Source: Rhodobacteraceae bacterium WFHF2C18
GTDB taxonomy: Bacteria > Pseudomonadota > Alphaproteobacteria > Rhodobacterales > Rhodobacteraceae
Reading direction: 5' to 3'
DNA length: 64,000 bases
Assembly: GCA_002166865.1 (NCBI GenBank)
Contig: NHTQ01000002.1
Location: 372,001 to 436,000 of the forward strand
Under the pieces are notes generated by a model, which was not told the origin of the DNA, did no database searches, and saw nothing but the letters and a program-made list of their open reading frames with translations. Below, piece by piece: positions 55,567 to 64,000 of the stretch (within the stretch, counting starts at the first letter, position 1; each line of letters starts with the position of its first letter). A program made the translations under genes and the position numbers.

Positions 55567-56829
55567 TCATTTCGACCCAAGAATTGAGGGCAGGCGCGGC
55601 CGGGCCCGTTGCAGCCTCGCTCCGAACCACAGGGCAGTGCCGAGGGCCGGCAGGGCGGCCAGCAGAAACATCACCCGGGGCCCGTGATAGGCCGCGACCA
55701 ACCCGGCCAGCGCCGGCCCCAAGACACTTCCGGTGGCCATGCTGAGCAAGGCCGCCGTGAAGCCGAGCGTGCCACGGCCGGGGAACAGGCGCAGGCTCCA
55801 GAACGAGAAGACCGCGCTGACCATCATGATCGCCGCGCCATGCATCCCCGAGGCCGCGAGCACCGCGCTCCACGATGTCGGCGCCAGCGCGACGAGCGCC
55901 AGCGACAACGCCCCCGCAGCGAAGATCGCGCAGAACAACGGGGCGAGCCCGAACCTGGCTTCCACCCGGCCGGTGGCCAGGCCAAGCACGCCGCAGATCC
56001 CGTACCCCAGGAAGATCACCGTCGATGCTGCCGCGTCGGGCAGACCCGGCAGGCCGCCGGCGGCCACGACCCTGTCGGCCGCGAAGGAAAGGAAGATGGC
56101 ATTCGTCATGCCGAAGCAGAACGCGGTGCCGTACAGCGGAATCGCGGCCCGTTGAGTCAGTCTGGGCCGGGGGACCAGTGCGTCGGCGCCCGGCTCCGGG
56201 CCGAGGTCGCCGGGCAGGCCGGCGTGCACGATCTCGGCCATGGCGTTGCGGGTGGGACGCAGCCCCCGGCTGGAGGCTGGCACACCAAGCCGCGCGGCGA
56301 TTGCAAGCCCCAGCGCGCCCAGCGCAAAAACGAACCACGCAACGCGCCAACCCAGCATATCCTGGGTGACGGCGACGGCGAGGCCGGCCGCGACCAGGAC
56401 GCCAAAGGTCGTGCCGGTCGAGATGACGGAGAGCGCGCTGGCGCGCGCTGCGGCCGGCAGAACGCGCTCTGCGGCATCGTTGAACGGCGCCCAGCAGAGC
56501 CCGGCACTGGCCCCGGCCAGGGCGATCCCGAGGGCGAGAATGTTGGCGCCACCGGCCACCGCAACCGCCACGAAGCCTGCTGCGGCAAGGAACGCGCCCG
56601 ACATGACCGGCAGGCGCGCGCCATAGCGGGGCCCGAGCCAGGCGCTGGCCAGAAGCGCCACCAGGAAGGCCAGAAAGCCGCTACTCGCGATCAGGCCGGC
56701 CATCGCGGTGGAGAGCGCGAACGCATCGCGAAAGGCCGGCAGGAACAGCCCGAAGCCCATGCGCGCCGGCCCGAAGGCAATGGCGGTAGCCACGAAACCG
56801 GCCAAGGTCAACCGATAGACGTGTGACAT
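55567..56829 (-). CDS. MFS transporter
   Basis: A 420-residue major facilitator with about twelve hydrophobic segments (N-terminus LTLAGFVATAIAFGPARMGFGLFLPAF; loop GARLPVMSGAFLAA; second half ASTVIFLGYGICGVLGLATG). The ATG (MSHVYRLT) is chosen; upstream extension of the frame crosses non-coding sequence. Substrate unknown. It converges on the TRAP operon, but there is no sign of functional linkage. Confidence 0.82.
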   Translation of the reverse strand: MSHVYRLTLAGFVATAIAFGPARMGFGLFLPAFRDAFALSTAMAGLIASSGFLAFLVALLASAWLGPRYGARLPVMSGAFLAAAGFVAVAVAGGANILALGIALAGASAGLCWAPFNDAAERVLPAAARASALSVISTGTTFGVLVAAGLAVAVTQDMLGWRVAWFVFALGALGLAIAARLGVPASSRGLRPTRNAMAEIVHAGLPGDLGPEPGADALVPRPRLTQRAAIPLYGTAFCFGMTNAIFLSFAADRVVAAGGLPGLPDAAASTVIFLGYGICGVLGLATGRVEARFGLAPLFCAIFAAGALSLALVALAPTSWSAVLAASGMHGAAIMMVSAVFSFWSLRLFPGRGTLGFTAALLSMATGSVLGPALAGLVAAYHGPRVMFLLAALPALGTALWFGARLQRARPRLPSILGSK

Positions 56830-57450
56830 CAGCGACCTCGTGAGACACTGCTCCCGAGCGAGAGGTAGCAGGTTCCGTGCATCGATCAAGGAGTCGTGAA
56901 CGGTTGCCCGGGCCGCGTGGCCCGCGCGGTGTGAACAGCTTGGCCGACCTTTGCCTGCGCGAAGGATTCGCACCCAGGGCGACCACGGTGCGCGGCGCCG
57001 GTGACCCTGCGGCCTAGTGTCGTGTCGCGGAATTTGCGGGGGGCCTTTGGGCACCTCCGGGGCGGGCCACTGTGCCAAGCGCGGTGGGCTTCGGCGGAGG
57101 CTCGCAAGTTTCCCGACCGTCGACCCCGCAACTCTGGATTTGGCCTGATGCAAGACGGGCCCAGAGCAGCAGAGGCGCCGTCTCCGGCGCGCGCAGGACG
57201 GTCTGCGCCTTGATCCCGCTGGCGGAACCGCTCGTTCGGTTTTCGTGGTGCCGGCCGCCTTCCACGGTGATGGCAGGAGGCGGGGAAACATGAACGGCAG
57301 ACCGCCAGCGTCGTCTAAGCTGCCTGTGACGGAACAAATCGGCCGGCTGCGGGTCCCGGGCACGTGCGAAAGGATGGGCGGGACCACCTTCGCGGAAGTC
57401 TGGCCGACAAACCTGCCGTCGCAGTGGGGGCGCTGGCCCAGAAGGCCGGT
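56830..57450. other. Gene-free stretch between MFS and hemerythrin genes
   Basis: About 620 bases in which the open frames on either strand have no recognisable motif or ribosome-binding site. The left end should contain the MFS promoter (minus strand). I see no tRNA, repeat or clear terminator. It may contain a decayed gene, but nothing in it can be named. Confidence 0.4.
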
Positions 57451-57858
57451 TCAGTTTTCAGGGGGCTGCTGACGGACGCACGCCCGCAATTGCGTGTCGA
57501 TGCGGCCGATGTGGTCCTCCAGCCAGGTCTCGACGCGGGTGAGCAGTGCGAATGCCTTGGCCGTGTCGAATCCTTCCTGTTCGTAGCGGGCCACTTCGTT
57601 GGCGACATGCCGGGAGAAGATCGCGTGTTCTTTCTTGTTCTCGGTTGCGCAGGGGCAGCGGTGGGCGTGCATGCACTCTTCTTCGTAGCCGAAATGGATC
57701 TCGATGAAGGCGCTGAGAAAATCCAGAAAGCTCTTGTAAGAGAACGTGCCACCGCCGTTTTCCAGAACGTCGCGGAAAACTTCGGCGTGGTCGAACAACA
57801 GCCGGTGCTGCTGGTCGATCTCGTCGATGCCCGTGGCGAATTCCTCTTTCCAGCCCAA
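57451..57858 (-). CDS. Bacteriohemerythrin
   Basis: A 135-residue four-helix oxygen carrier with a non-haem diiron centre. Iron ligands are in DEIDQQHRLLFDHAEVF (about residues 11-27; His18), IEIHFGYEEECMHAH (His and Glu near 56-60), KKEHAIFSRHV (near 74) and LEDHIGRID (near 117). The start is a TTG six bases after a perfect AAAGGAG, giving the typical N-terminus GWKEEFATGIDEID and the usual family length. Longer readings from ATG at 57972 or further upstream add unrelated residues. Unlike many family members, it carries extra cysteines (ECMHAHRCPC). Confidence 0.85.
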   Translation of the reverse strand: MGWKEEFATGIDEIDQQHRLLFDHAEVFRDVLENGGGTFSYKSFLDFLSAFIEIHFGYEEECMHAHRCPCATENKKEHAIFSRHVANEVARYEQEGFDTAKAFALLTRVETWLEDHIGRIDTQLRACVRQQPPEN

Positions 57859-58078
57859 TTCCGGCTCCTTTCGGTTATCGTCCGGAACGCAATCAAAGGT
57901 GTTGCGGGCTGCAACGTTTGTACAGCGACGAGGATAGCGTTCGCGCGCGTCTCTGTCTATCCGGTCAGCCATGGGGCCATGCGGTGCAGGCCGGCACGGC
58001 ACCGGAAACGGCCATCGGGCCTTGCGTGTAGCGATGTCTGCGGTACCTCTTGGCGGGCCTGGTCACCGGAGGTCGCCC

Positions 58079-59191
58079 ATGGATCGATTCGCCCGCAGAC
58101 TGATTCTTGTAACCCTGGCCGCCGTTCTGGTGGTGACCGTCTACCAGTTGCTTCCGGCGTTTCGCACGGCCTACCTCGAACCCGAGGCGGAGCCGCGGGT
58201 CATCACCCCGCGCGGCGAACTGTCGGAGATGGAGCAGGCCACAATCGAACTGTTCAAGGCCGCCCGCGACAGCGTTGTCTTCATCTCTACCGCCGAGCGT
58301 GTGCGCGATCCCTGGTCGCGCAACATCTACGAGCAGCCGCGCGGCACCGGGTCGGGCTTTCTCTGGGACGATCGCGGCCATGTCGTGACCAACAACCACG
58401 TGATCGAGGGTGCCTCGGCGGCCACCGTGCGCCTTGCGGATGGGCGACGCTTCGAGGCGCGCCTGGTGGGGCGCGATCCCTCGCACGACCTGGCCGTGCT
58501 GCGGATCGACTCCCGCGATCTTCCGCCGGCCCTGCCCGTGGGCAGCAGCGATGAACTGCAGGTCGGGCAGGCGGTGCTTGCCATCGGCAATCCATTCGGT
58601 CTGGACTGGACCCTGACCAAGGGGATCGTCTCGGCGCTCGACCGCGAGCTTCCCTCGCGCAACGGGCGGCCGATCACCGGCCTCGTCCAGACCGACGCGG
58701 CGATCAACCCGGGCAATTCCGGGGGGCCTCTGCTGGACAGCGCGGGGCGGCTCATCGGGGTCAGCACCGCGATCTACAGCCCCTCGGGGGCCAGCGCGGG
58801 CATCGGCTTTGCCGTGCCGGTGGGCACCGTGAACCGGGTCGTGCCGGAACTGATCGAGGAGGGGCAGTATGCGCCGCCCGTCATCGGCGTGCGCTTCGAC
58901 CCGCGGGTCAACGAGATGGTGCGCCGCCAGGGGATCGAGGGCGTGATGATCCTGGGCATCGAGGAGGGCTCGCCGGCGGCGCGCGCCGGGCTGGAGGCCG
59001 CCCGGTTCACCGGCGACGGGCGGCTTGTGCCGGGCGACATCATCGTCGGCATCGAGGGCGAAGCGGTTGAACGGGTCGAGGATCTGCTGGCGGTGCTGGA
59101 TCGCCACCGCCCCGGCGATACGGTGTCGCTGAGGGTGCGGCAGAACGGGGACGAGCGCACGCTCGAGATCGAGTTGGCGGCGGGTCGCTGA
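58079..59191 (+). CDS. DegS/HtrA-like S1C serine protease
   Basis: A 370-residue envelope protease. An N-terminal membrane anchor (about residues 7-25) precedes a trypsin-like domain with the triad His in VVTNNHVIEG (about 107), Asp in SHDLAVLRI (about 137) and Ser in NPGNSGGPLL (about 214). A single PDZ domain follows (about 270-365). One PDZ and a membrane anchor are the DegS-like plan, so it may sense misfolded outer-membrane proteins or act in periplasmic quality control. GGAGG precedes the ATG. It is divergent from the bacteriohemerythrin gene. Confidence 0.92.
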   Translation: MDRFARRLILVTLAAVLVVTVYQLLPAFRTAYLEPEAEPRVITPRGELSEMEQATIELFKAARDSVVFISTAERVRDPWSRNIYEQPRGTGSGFLWDDRGHVVTNNHVIEGASAATVRLADGRRFEARLVGRDPSHDLAVLRIDSRDLPPALPVGSSDELQVGQAVLAIGNPFGLDWTLTKGIVSALDRELPSRNGRPITGLVQTDAAINPGNSGGPLLDSAGRLIGVSTAIYSPSGASAGIGFAVPVGTVNRVVPELIEEGQYAPPVIGVRFDPRVNEMVRRQGIEGVMILGIEEGSPAARAGLEAARFTGDGRLVPGDIIVGIEGEAVERVEDLLAVLDRHRPGDTVSLRVRQNGDERTLEIELAAGR

Positions 59192-59314
59192 CGCGGCGGT
59201 GATCGGAACGCCGCATCCGGGTGCCGCGATCGTGAAAGGGGCTGAGCGGTGCGGCGATGGACGATCATCGCGCGCCCGTCTATGGTTCCCCGACGGCTGA
59301 CGAAGAGGCATGAC

Positions 59315-59845
59315 GTGGTGACAGACAGCGGAAACACGCCCGAAACGCCGGGCGCGGCCGGCCCTGACGGGGTTCCGAACCTGTTCCGGACGCTGAAGGC
59401 CAATCCGGCCGTCCTGTCGGGCTTCGAGGCCCTGGACGGCCAACTGACCGAGAACGGCACCCTGACGGAATCCGAGCGGATGCTGGTGGGGCTTCTGACC
59501 GCGCTGGAAAGCGACTGCGCCTATTGCCGGGCCGCGCTGTCCAAGGAGGCGCGCGACGCCGGCGCCCATGACCCAAGCGTTCGGGCGGTGCTGTCACGCG
59601 GGCTGCCCGAGAACCCGCGCGAGCGCCTGCTGGTGCAGGCCGCGCGCCGCATCATCGAGCTGCGGGGGCGGCTGCCCCGGTCGGAAATCGCGCATTTCGC
59701 CCGGCAGGGGCTGGACGAGCCCTCGCTGCTGGAGGTCATCGCGGTGGTGGGCGAGTTCGTCATCGCGACCTATGCCAACAACCTGATGCGCACGCGCATC
59801 GACCCCGAGTACCGCGGCGCCGACGAGACGGGCTGTCAGTGTTGA
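59315..59845 (+). CDS. Carboxymuconolactone decarboxylase/AhpD-like peroxidase
   Basis: A 176-residue all-helical protein of the AhpD-like group. The redox motif DCAYC (Cys pair near 69-72) follows the conserved glutamate-containing LTALESDC helix. AhpD-type proteins reduce peroxides or relay electrons through the CxxC pair. A GTG start seven bases after GAAGAGG is chosen; the adjacent GTG is equally possible. Its last ten bases overlap the end of the convergent histidine kinase gene. Confidence 0.8.
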   Translation: MVTDSGNTPETPGAAGPDGVPNLFRTLKANPAVLSGFEALDGQLTENGTLTESERMLVGLLTALESDCAYCRAALSKEARDAGAHDPSVRAVLSRGLPENPRERLLVQAARRIIELRGRLPRSEIAHFARQGLDEPSLLEVIAVVGEFVIATYANNLMRTRIDPEYRGADETGCQC

Positions 59846-60846
59846 TCCGGTAGATCGAGGCGGAAGATGGTGCCGCCGGGGCCGGTGTCCTCGACGGTCA
59901 GCGTGCCGCCGTGGCCGCGCGCCAGTTCCGAGGCGATCATCAGGCCCAGCCCCGAGCTGCCGCCGGGCGTTTCCTTTTCCCGGTCGAGGGCGGCGACGAC
60001 GGTGTCGGGCAGGCCGGGGCCGTCGTCGGTGACGGTGACGCGCGCGCCCGCCTCCGTGCGCCGGCCGCGGATCGTGACCAGGTCCGCCCCCGCGTCTGAC
60101 GCATTGCGCACGAGGTTGAGCAGGATCCGGTAGACCTGGTCGTAGTCGGCGTCGAGCGCGACGCTGTCGGCCGGGTCGAAGGCGATCTGCGCGCCCAGCC
60201 CGCTGGGCAGCACGGCCGTGGCCATCAGGTCGTCGACCACGTCGTCCAGCAGGAAGCGCGTCGGGTCGGGGCGCTGCTCCTCGGCCCGTCCGGCGCGTAG
60301 GGTCTGCTGGCACAGGTCGAGCGCGCGTTCGAGCGAGCGGGACATGACATCCGCGCCGGTGCGTACGTTGGGGTCCGAGTGCCCCTGCAGCCTGTCGGAC
60401 AGTAGCTGTGCCGTTGACAGCGCGTTGCGCAGGTCGTGCACGAGCTTGCGCACCGACTGCCCCACCTCGGCAAGCTGTTCGCCGCGAAGGTCGCGAATGA
60501 GCACCAGCAGCTCCTGGCGGCCTCCGCGCCTGACGGCGGTGCTGCGGATCTCGGCGGGCACGAAGGCGCCGTCACGGGTGCGGCAGGACAGGTCGTCGCG
60601 CTGCCAGGTGCCGTGGCGGACGATCTCCTCAAGGAACTCGCGCAGGCGGGGCAGCTCGTGGGGGTGAATGTCGCCCGCCGTCATGCGCTGCAGTTCGTCC
60701 TGCGCGTAGCCCAGCATGGCGGCCGCGGCCGCGTTGGCGACCCGGATGGTCCCGTCCCGCGCATCCAGGATAAGGGCGGGGGCGGGCATGCCGTCGAACA
60801 GATGCGCGAACGAGTCGTCCGTTTCCTGCGGTCGCTGGGTCGTCAT
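59836..60846 (-). CDS. PAS-domain sensor histidine kinase
   Basis: A 336-residue cytoplasmic (no membrane segment) sensor kinase. A PAS domain spans about residues 12-125. The phospho-acceptor H-box is VHDLRNALSTAQLL (His near 138). The ATPase domain has LLNLVRNASDAGAD (N-box near 233), VTDDGPGLPD (near 272) and SSGLGLMIASELARGHGG (near 293). No response regulator gene is adjacent, so it is an orphan kinase whose partner lies elsewhere. It overlaps the AhpD-like gene end to end by ten bases. Confidence 0.9.
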   Translation of the reverse strand: MTTQRPQETDDSFAHLFDGMPAPALILDARDGTIRVANAAAAAMLGYAQDELQRMTAGDIHPHELPRLREFLEEIVRHGTWQRDDLSCRTRDGAFVPAEIRSTAVRRGGRQELLVLIRDLRGEQLAEVGQSVRKLVHDLRNALSTAQLLSDRLQGHSDPNVRTGADVMSRSLERALDLCQQTLRAGRAEEQRPDPTRFLLDDVVDDLMATAVLPSGLGAQIAFDPADSVALDADYDQVYRILLNLVRNASDAGADLVTIRGRRTEAGARVTVTDDGPGLPDTVVAALDREKETPGGSSGLGLMIASELARGHGGTLTVEDTGPGGTIFRLDLPDQH

Positions 60847-60926
60847 GCAACCGGCCCTTATTGGTTGTGACCCGCGTGGAGTGACACGTTCGACGCAACC
60901 CGGTCAAGCTCATCCGGGCAGTCCGG

Positions 60927-62645
60927 TCAGGCGCGCACCCCGGCGAACCGCGCCTGCCAGTCCTCGCGCTGATCGTCGGTGATCTTGGCGAAGAGCACGT
61001 CCGGCACGGTGAAGGCGTGGCCCGCCGGCAGATGGGCCAGTGCCTCGGCGACGTCGCCGGGCCAGCCCGCATCCTGCGTCTGCATCGCCGCCAGCATCCG
61101 CGCGGCGGTATCGGGGATGAAGGGCGCGGAGAGCACGGCGTAGAGCCGCACGAGGTTCAGCGCGAGCCGGATCTGCGCCGCGGCCTGTTCGGGGCTTTCC
61201 TTGTAGGTGGCCCAGGGGGCGGCGGCCTGGAGGTACTCGTTGCCCTCCACCCAGATCGCGCGCAACTCGGCCGCGGCCTTGCGGATGTCGATGGCTTCCA
61301 TGTGGGCCTCGTAGGCGCGGATGCGGGTCGCCAGGTCGGCGATGAGCGCATCCTCGCGCGGGCCGGTCTCGCCCCCCTCGGGGACGGCCTCGCCGAATTT
61401 CGAGCGGCAGAACTTGGTCACGCGGCTGACGAAGTTGCCCAGCACGTCGGCGAGATCCTTGTTCACGTTCATCTGGAAGTTATCCCAGGTGAACTCGGCA
61501 TCGCCGCCTTCGGGCGCGTGGCTGAGCAGCCACCAGCGCCAGTAATCGGCCGGCAGGATTTCCAGCGCCTGGTCCATGAACACGCCGCGGCCCTGGGACG
61601 TGGAGAACTGCCCGCCGTCGTAGGTGAGGTAGTTGAAGGACTTGATGTAATCCACCAGCTTCCAGGGCTCGCCGGACCCGATGAGGGTGGCGGGAAAGCT
61701 CAGCGTGTGGAAGGGCACGTTGTCCTTGCCCATGAACTGGGTGTAGCGGACGTTCTCCGCGCCCTTGTCGGTCCGCCACCAGCGTTCCCAGGCCGCGTCG
61801 TCCAGCGCGTGCGCCTCGGCCCACTCCGCGCCGCAGGCGATGTATTCGATCGGCGCGTCGAACCAGACGTAGAAGACCTTGCCCTCCATCCCGGACCAGG
61901 GCGCGCCCTCGAATTGCACGGGAATCCCCCAGTCCAGGTCGCGGGTGATGCCGCGGTCGCGCAGGCCGCCCTCGTCGTGCAGCCACTTCTTGGCGATCGA
62001 GGTCGTCAGCACCGGCCAGTCGGTCTTGGAATCGATCCAGCCGTCCAGCTTCCCACGCATCTTCGACTGGCGCAGGTAGAGGTGCTTGGTCTCGCGCACC
62101 TCAAGCTCGGTGGAGCCGGAAATGGCGCTGCGCGGCGCGATCAGGTCGGTAGGATCGAGCTGCTTGGTGCAGTTCTCGCACTGATCGCCGCGGGCCTTCT
62201 CGTAGCCGCAGTTGGGGCAGGTGCCCTCGATGTAGCGGTCGGGCAGGAACCGCCCGTCGGCCTTGGAATAGACCTGTTTCTCGGTCACTTCCTCGATCAG
62301 CCCGTTCTCGTGCAGCTTGACGGCCAGGTGCTGGGTGAGCTTGCGGTTCTGCTCCGACGAGGATCGGCCGAAGTGATCGAAGGACAGGCGGAAGCCGTCC
62401 GCTAGATCCTTCTGCACCTGCCACATCTCGGCACAGTAAGCGGCCACCGGCTTGCCGGCCTTGGCGGCGGCCAGTTCGGCCGGCGTGCCGTGTTCGTCCG
62501 TCGCGCAAAGAAAAAGCACCTCGTGCCCGCGCCCGCGCAGGTACCGGGCATAGAGATCGGCGGGCAGCTGGCTGCCCACGAGATTGCCGAGGTGCTTGAT
62601 GCCGTTGATGTAGGGGATCGCCGAGGTGATCAGATGCCGTGCCAT
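60927..62645 (-). CDS. metG: Methionyl-tRNA synthetase
   Basis: A 572-residue class I synthetase that charges tRNA-Met. The HIGH-type motif is in [17 protein letters not shown] (near residues 7-23). A four-cysteine zinc knuckle [17 protein letters not shown] is near 143-159. The KMSKS loop is represented by QFSTSQGRG near 340, in which the first lysine is not preserved. The C-terminal anticodon-binding helical domain follows. The length is of the shorter class without a C-terminal dimerisation domain. It lies divergent from the MFS gene at 62849. Confidence 0.96.
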   Translation of the reverse strand: MARHLITSAIPYINGIKHLGNLVGSQLPADLYARYLRGRGHEVLFLCATDEHGTPAELAAAKAGKPVAAYCAEMWQVQKDLADGFRLSFDHFGRSSSEQNRKLTQHLAVKLHENGLIEEVTEKQVYSKADGRFLPDRYIEGTCPNCGYEKARGDQCENCTKQLDPTDLIAPRSAISGSTELEVRETKHLYLRQSKMRGKLDGWIDSKTDWPVLTTSIAKKWLHDEGGLRDRGITRDLDWGIPVQFEGAPWSGMEGKVFYVWFDAPIEYIACGAEWAEAHALDDAAWERWWRTDKGAENVRYTQFMGKDNVPFHTLSFPATLIGSGEPWKLVDYIKSFNYLTYDGGQFSTSQGRGVFMDQALEILPADYWRWWLLSHAPEGGDAEFTWDNFQMNVNKDLADVLGNFVSRVTKFCRSKFGEAVPEGGETGPREDALIADLATRIRAYEAHMEAIDIRKAAAELRAIWVEGNEYLQAAAPWATYKESPEQAAAQIRLALNLVRLYAVLSAPFIPDTAARMLAAMQTQDAGWPGDVAEALAHLPAGHAFTVPDVLFAKITDDQREDWQARFAGVRA

Positions 62646-62848
62646 GTCCTGCCTGCGCCGTCGGGGTGCGATGGCCCCCCTTTAAAGGCCAACGCCGGAA
62701 AGGGCCAGAGGGCGCCCGCGCGGGACGGTGAATTTCGACATGCTTGTCGCGGGCGCGTTTGACGGTGACGCGACCGCGATGCTAGCGGGAAAAAAACGGC
62801 AATCCCGCCCGGTCGCGCTGGCCGGGTGCCCGTGCGAAAGGGTCCGCG

Positions 62849-64000
62849 ATGTTCCAGGTTCTCGCCTCCGTCTGGGCCCTGTTGCTGGGCATGTTGTTCA
62901 TCATGATCGGCAACGGCATGCAGGCCACGCTGATGGGCGTGCGCGGCGCGCTGGAAGGCTTCGGCACGCTGGAGCTGTCGATCATCACCTCGGGCTATTT
63001 CCTGGGCTTCCTGGTGGGCAGCCGCGTGGCGCCCGACCTGATTCGGCGGGTCGGGCATGTCCGGGTCTTCGCCGCGCTGGCCTCGTTCATCTCGGCCGGG
63101 CTCATCGCCTTTCCCGTCCTGACCGATCCGGTCAGTTGGACGCTGATCCGGCTGGTGCTGGGATTCTGCCTGTCCGGGGTCTATGTCACCGCCGAGAGCT
63201 GGCTGAACAACGCCGCCAGCAACGAGACGCGCGGCACCGTCCTGTCGGTCTACATGGTGGCGCAGATGGTGGGCATGATCGCGGCGCAGGGCATGATGAA
63301 CCTGGGCGATGCCGCGGGGTTCTTCCTGTTCGTGCTGCCCTCGATCCTGGTGTCGCTGAGTTTCGGGCCGATCCTGTTGTCGATCACGCCAACGCCCGCC
63401 TTCGAGACGGCCAAGCCGATGAGCCTGCGCCAGCTCTACGACAACTCGCCGCTGGCCAGCGTCGGCACGCTGCTTCTGGGCGGGGCCTTCGCCGCGCAGT
63501 TCGGCATGGCCTCGGTCTACGGGGCGGCTGCGGGATTTTCCGTGGGCGAGATCACGGCCTTCGTCGCCGCGATCTTCACCGGCTCGCTGGTGTGCCAGAT
63601 GCCGGTGGGGTGGCTGTCCGACCGGATGGACCGGCGTGTCCTGATCCTTGCGCTGGCCGCGATCGGGACGGCCGCGACCGGGGCGGGGTTCGTCTGGGGC
63701 GCGCAGTTCGAGGCGCTCCTTTTTCTGGCCTTCATCGTCGGCGGCGTGGCCAACCCGCTCTACGCGCTCTTCATCGCCTATACCAACGACTACCTGGAGG
63801 TCGAGGACATGGCCGCCGCCTCGGGCGGGTTGGTTTTCGCCTATGGGCTGGGTGCGATCGTCGGGCCGATGGCCACCGGTCAGTTGATGGACATGGTCGG
63901 CCCGCACGGGTTCTGGTTGTTCCTCGTCCTGGTCTTCGCGGCGATCACGCTCTATGCCGGCTGGCGGATGACACGGCGCCCGGCGGTCCCTGTGGACGAG
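62849..64000 (+). CDS. MFS transporter (YcaD-like), partial at window end
   Basis: An open frame of 384 codons that runs off the window. It has about twelve hydrophobic segments. The N-terminal FIMIGNGMQATLMGVRG, the conserved loop ESWLNNAASNETRGTVLSVYM near 113 and the DRMDRRVL loop near 260 resemble YcaD-type major facilitators. GAAAGGG lies before the ATG. It starts 203 bases from metG, divergently. Substrate unknown; the stop is outside the window. Confidence 0.83.
   Translation, partial: MFQVLASVWALLLGMLFIMIGNGMQATLMGVRGALEGFGTLELSIITSGYFLGFLVGSRVAPDLIRRVGHVRVFAALASFISAGLIAFPVLTDPVSWTLIRLVLGFCLSGVYVTAESWLNNAASNETRGTVLSVYMVAQMVGMIAAQGMMNLGDAAGFFLFVLPSILVSLSFGPILLSITPTPAFETAKPMSLRQLYDNSPLASVGTLLLGGAFAAQFGMASVYGAAAGFSVGEITAFVAAIFTGSLVCQMPVGWLSDRMDRRVLILALAAIGTAATGAGFVWGAQFEALLFLAFIVGGVANPLYALFIAYTNDYLEVEDMAAASGGLVFAYGLGAIVGPMATGQLMDMVGPHGFWLFLVLVFAAITLYAGWRMTRRPAVPVDE

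Overview
The window looks like chromosomal DNA of a marine-type alphaproteobacterium, most likely Rhodobacterales (Roseobacter/Paracoccus relatives). The reasons are the high G+C coding bias, the complete beta-hydroxyaspartate cycle locus, the PutA/Lrp-type regulator pair, an N-methylglutamate-synthase-like cluster and many solute-binding-protein transporters. This placement rests on gene content only; no database search was run.

Layout. 1-16.3 kb is mostly core metabolism: the end of efp, a fructosamine-kinase-like gene, ygfZ, a glycosyltransferase, a protein phosphatase, a class-V aminotransferase, a HisC-like aminotransferase, valS, an HD-domain protein, an inositol monophosphatase, a GFA protein, a rhomboid protease, and putA with its divergent Lrp/AsnC regulator. 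16.4-18.45 kb is an integration scar. It holds a truncated tRNA-Leu 5' half, about 1.2 kb of AT-rich DNA without convincing genes, an intact tRNA-Leu(UAA), and a decayed phage tail segment (GpE-like plus tape-measure start). 18.5-23.4 kb is a DeoR-regulated, Ugp-like ABC importer. An MFS gene follows, then a glycine-betaine-type ABC operon (25.2-28.3 kb). 28.5-29.8 kb is a divergent HxlR-SCP2-like regulator and truncated haemoglobin pair. 30.2-35.4 kb is a copper-type TonB receptor operon (DUF2946-like, receptor with CxxxM and HxM, ExbB, two ExbD, TonB).

35.5-40.05 kb is an arsenic island. One unit is arsR plus an ArsP-type permease. The other is an ArsR-ArsC fusion, then GAPDH, then ArsJ, in a fully overlapping operon. 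40.1-45.2 kb encodes a GmaS/GlnT-type ligase and three split glutamate-synthase-like subunits (MgsABC/GlxBCD type) with an XRE-cupin regulator. 46-55.4 kb holds bhcR, divergent bhcABCD and a TRAP transporter. The pathway would condense two glyoxylates to oxaloacetate through glycine, hydroxyaspartate, iminosuccinate and aspartate, and the TRAP system could supply a small oxo/hydroxy acid. 55.5-64 kb contains MFS genes, a bacteriohemerythrin, a DegS/HtrA-like protease, an AhpD-like protein, a PAS histidine kinase and metG.

The most unusual points are these: a TRAP small permease with a large TM2-like and coiled-coil N-terminal extension; an apparent ATC start codon on bhcR; an in-frame palindromic repeat inside valS; the ArsR-ArsC fusion; and the layered tRNA-Leu/phage scar.
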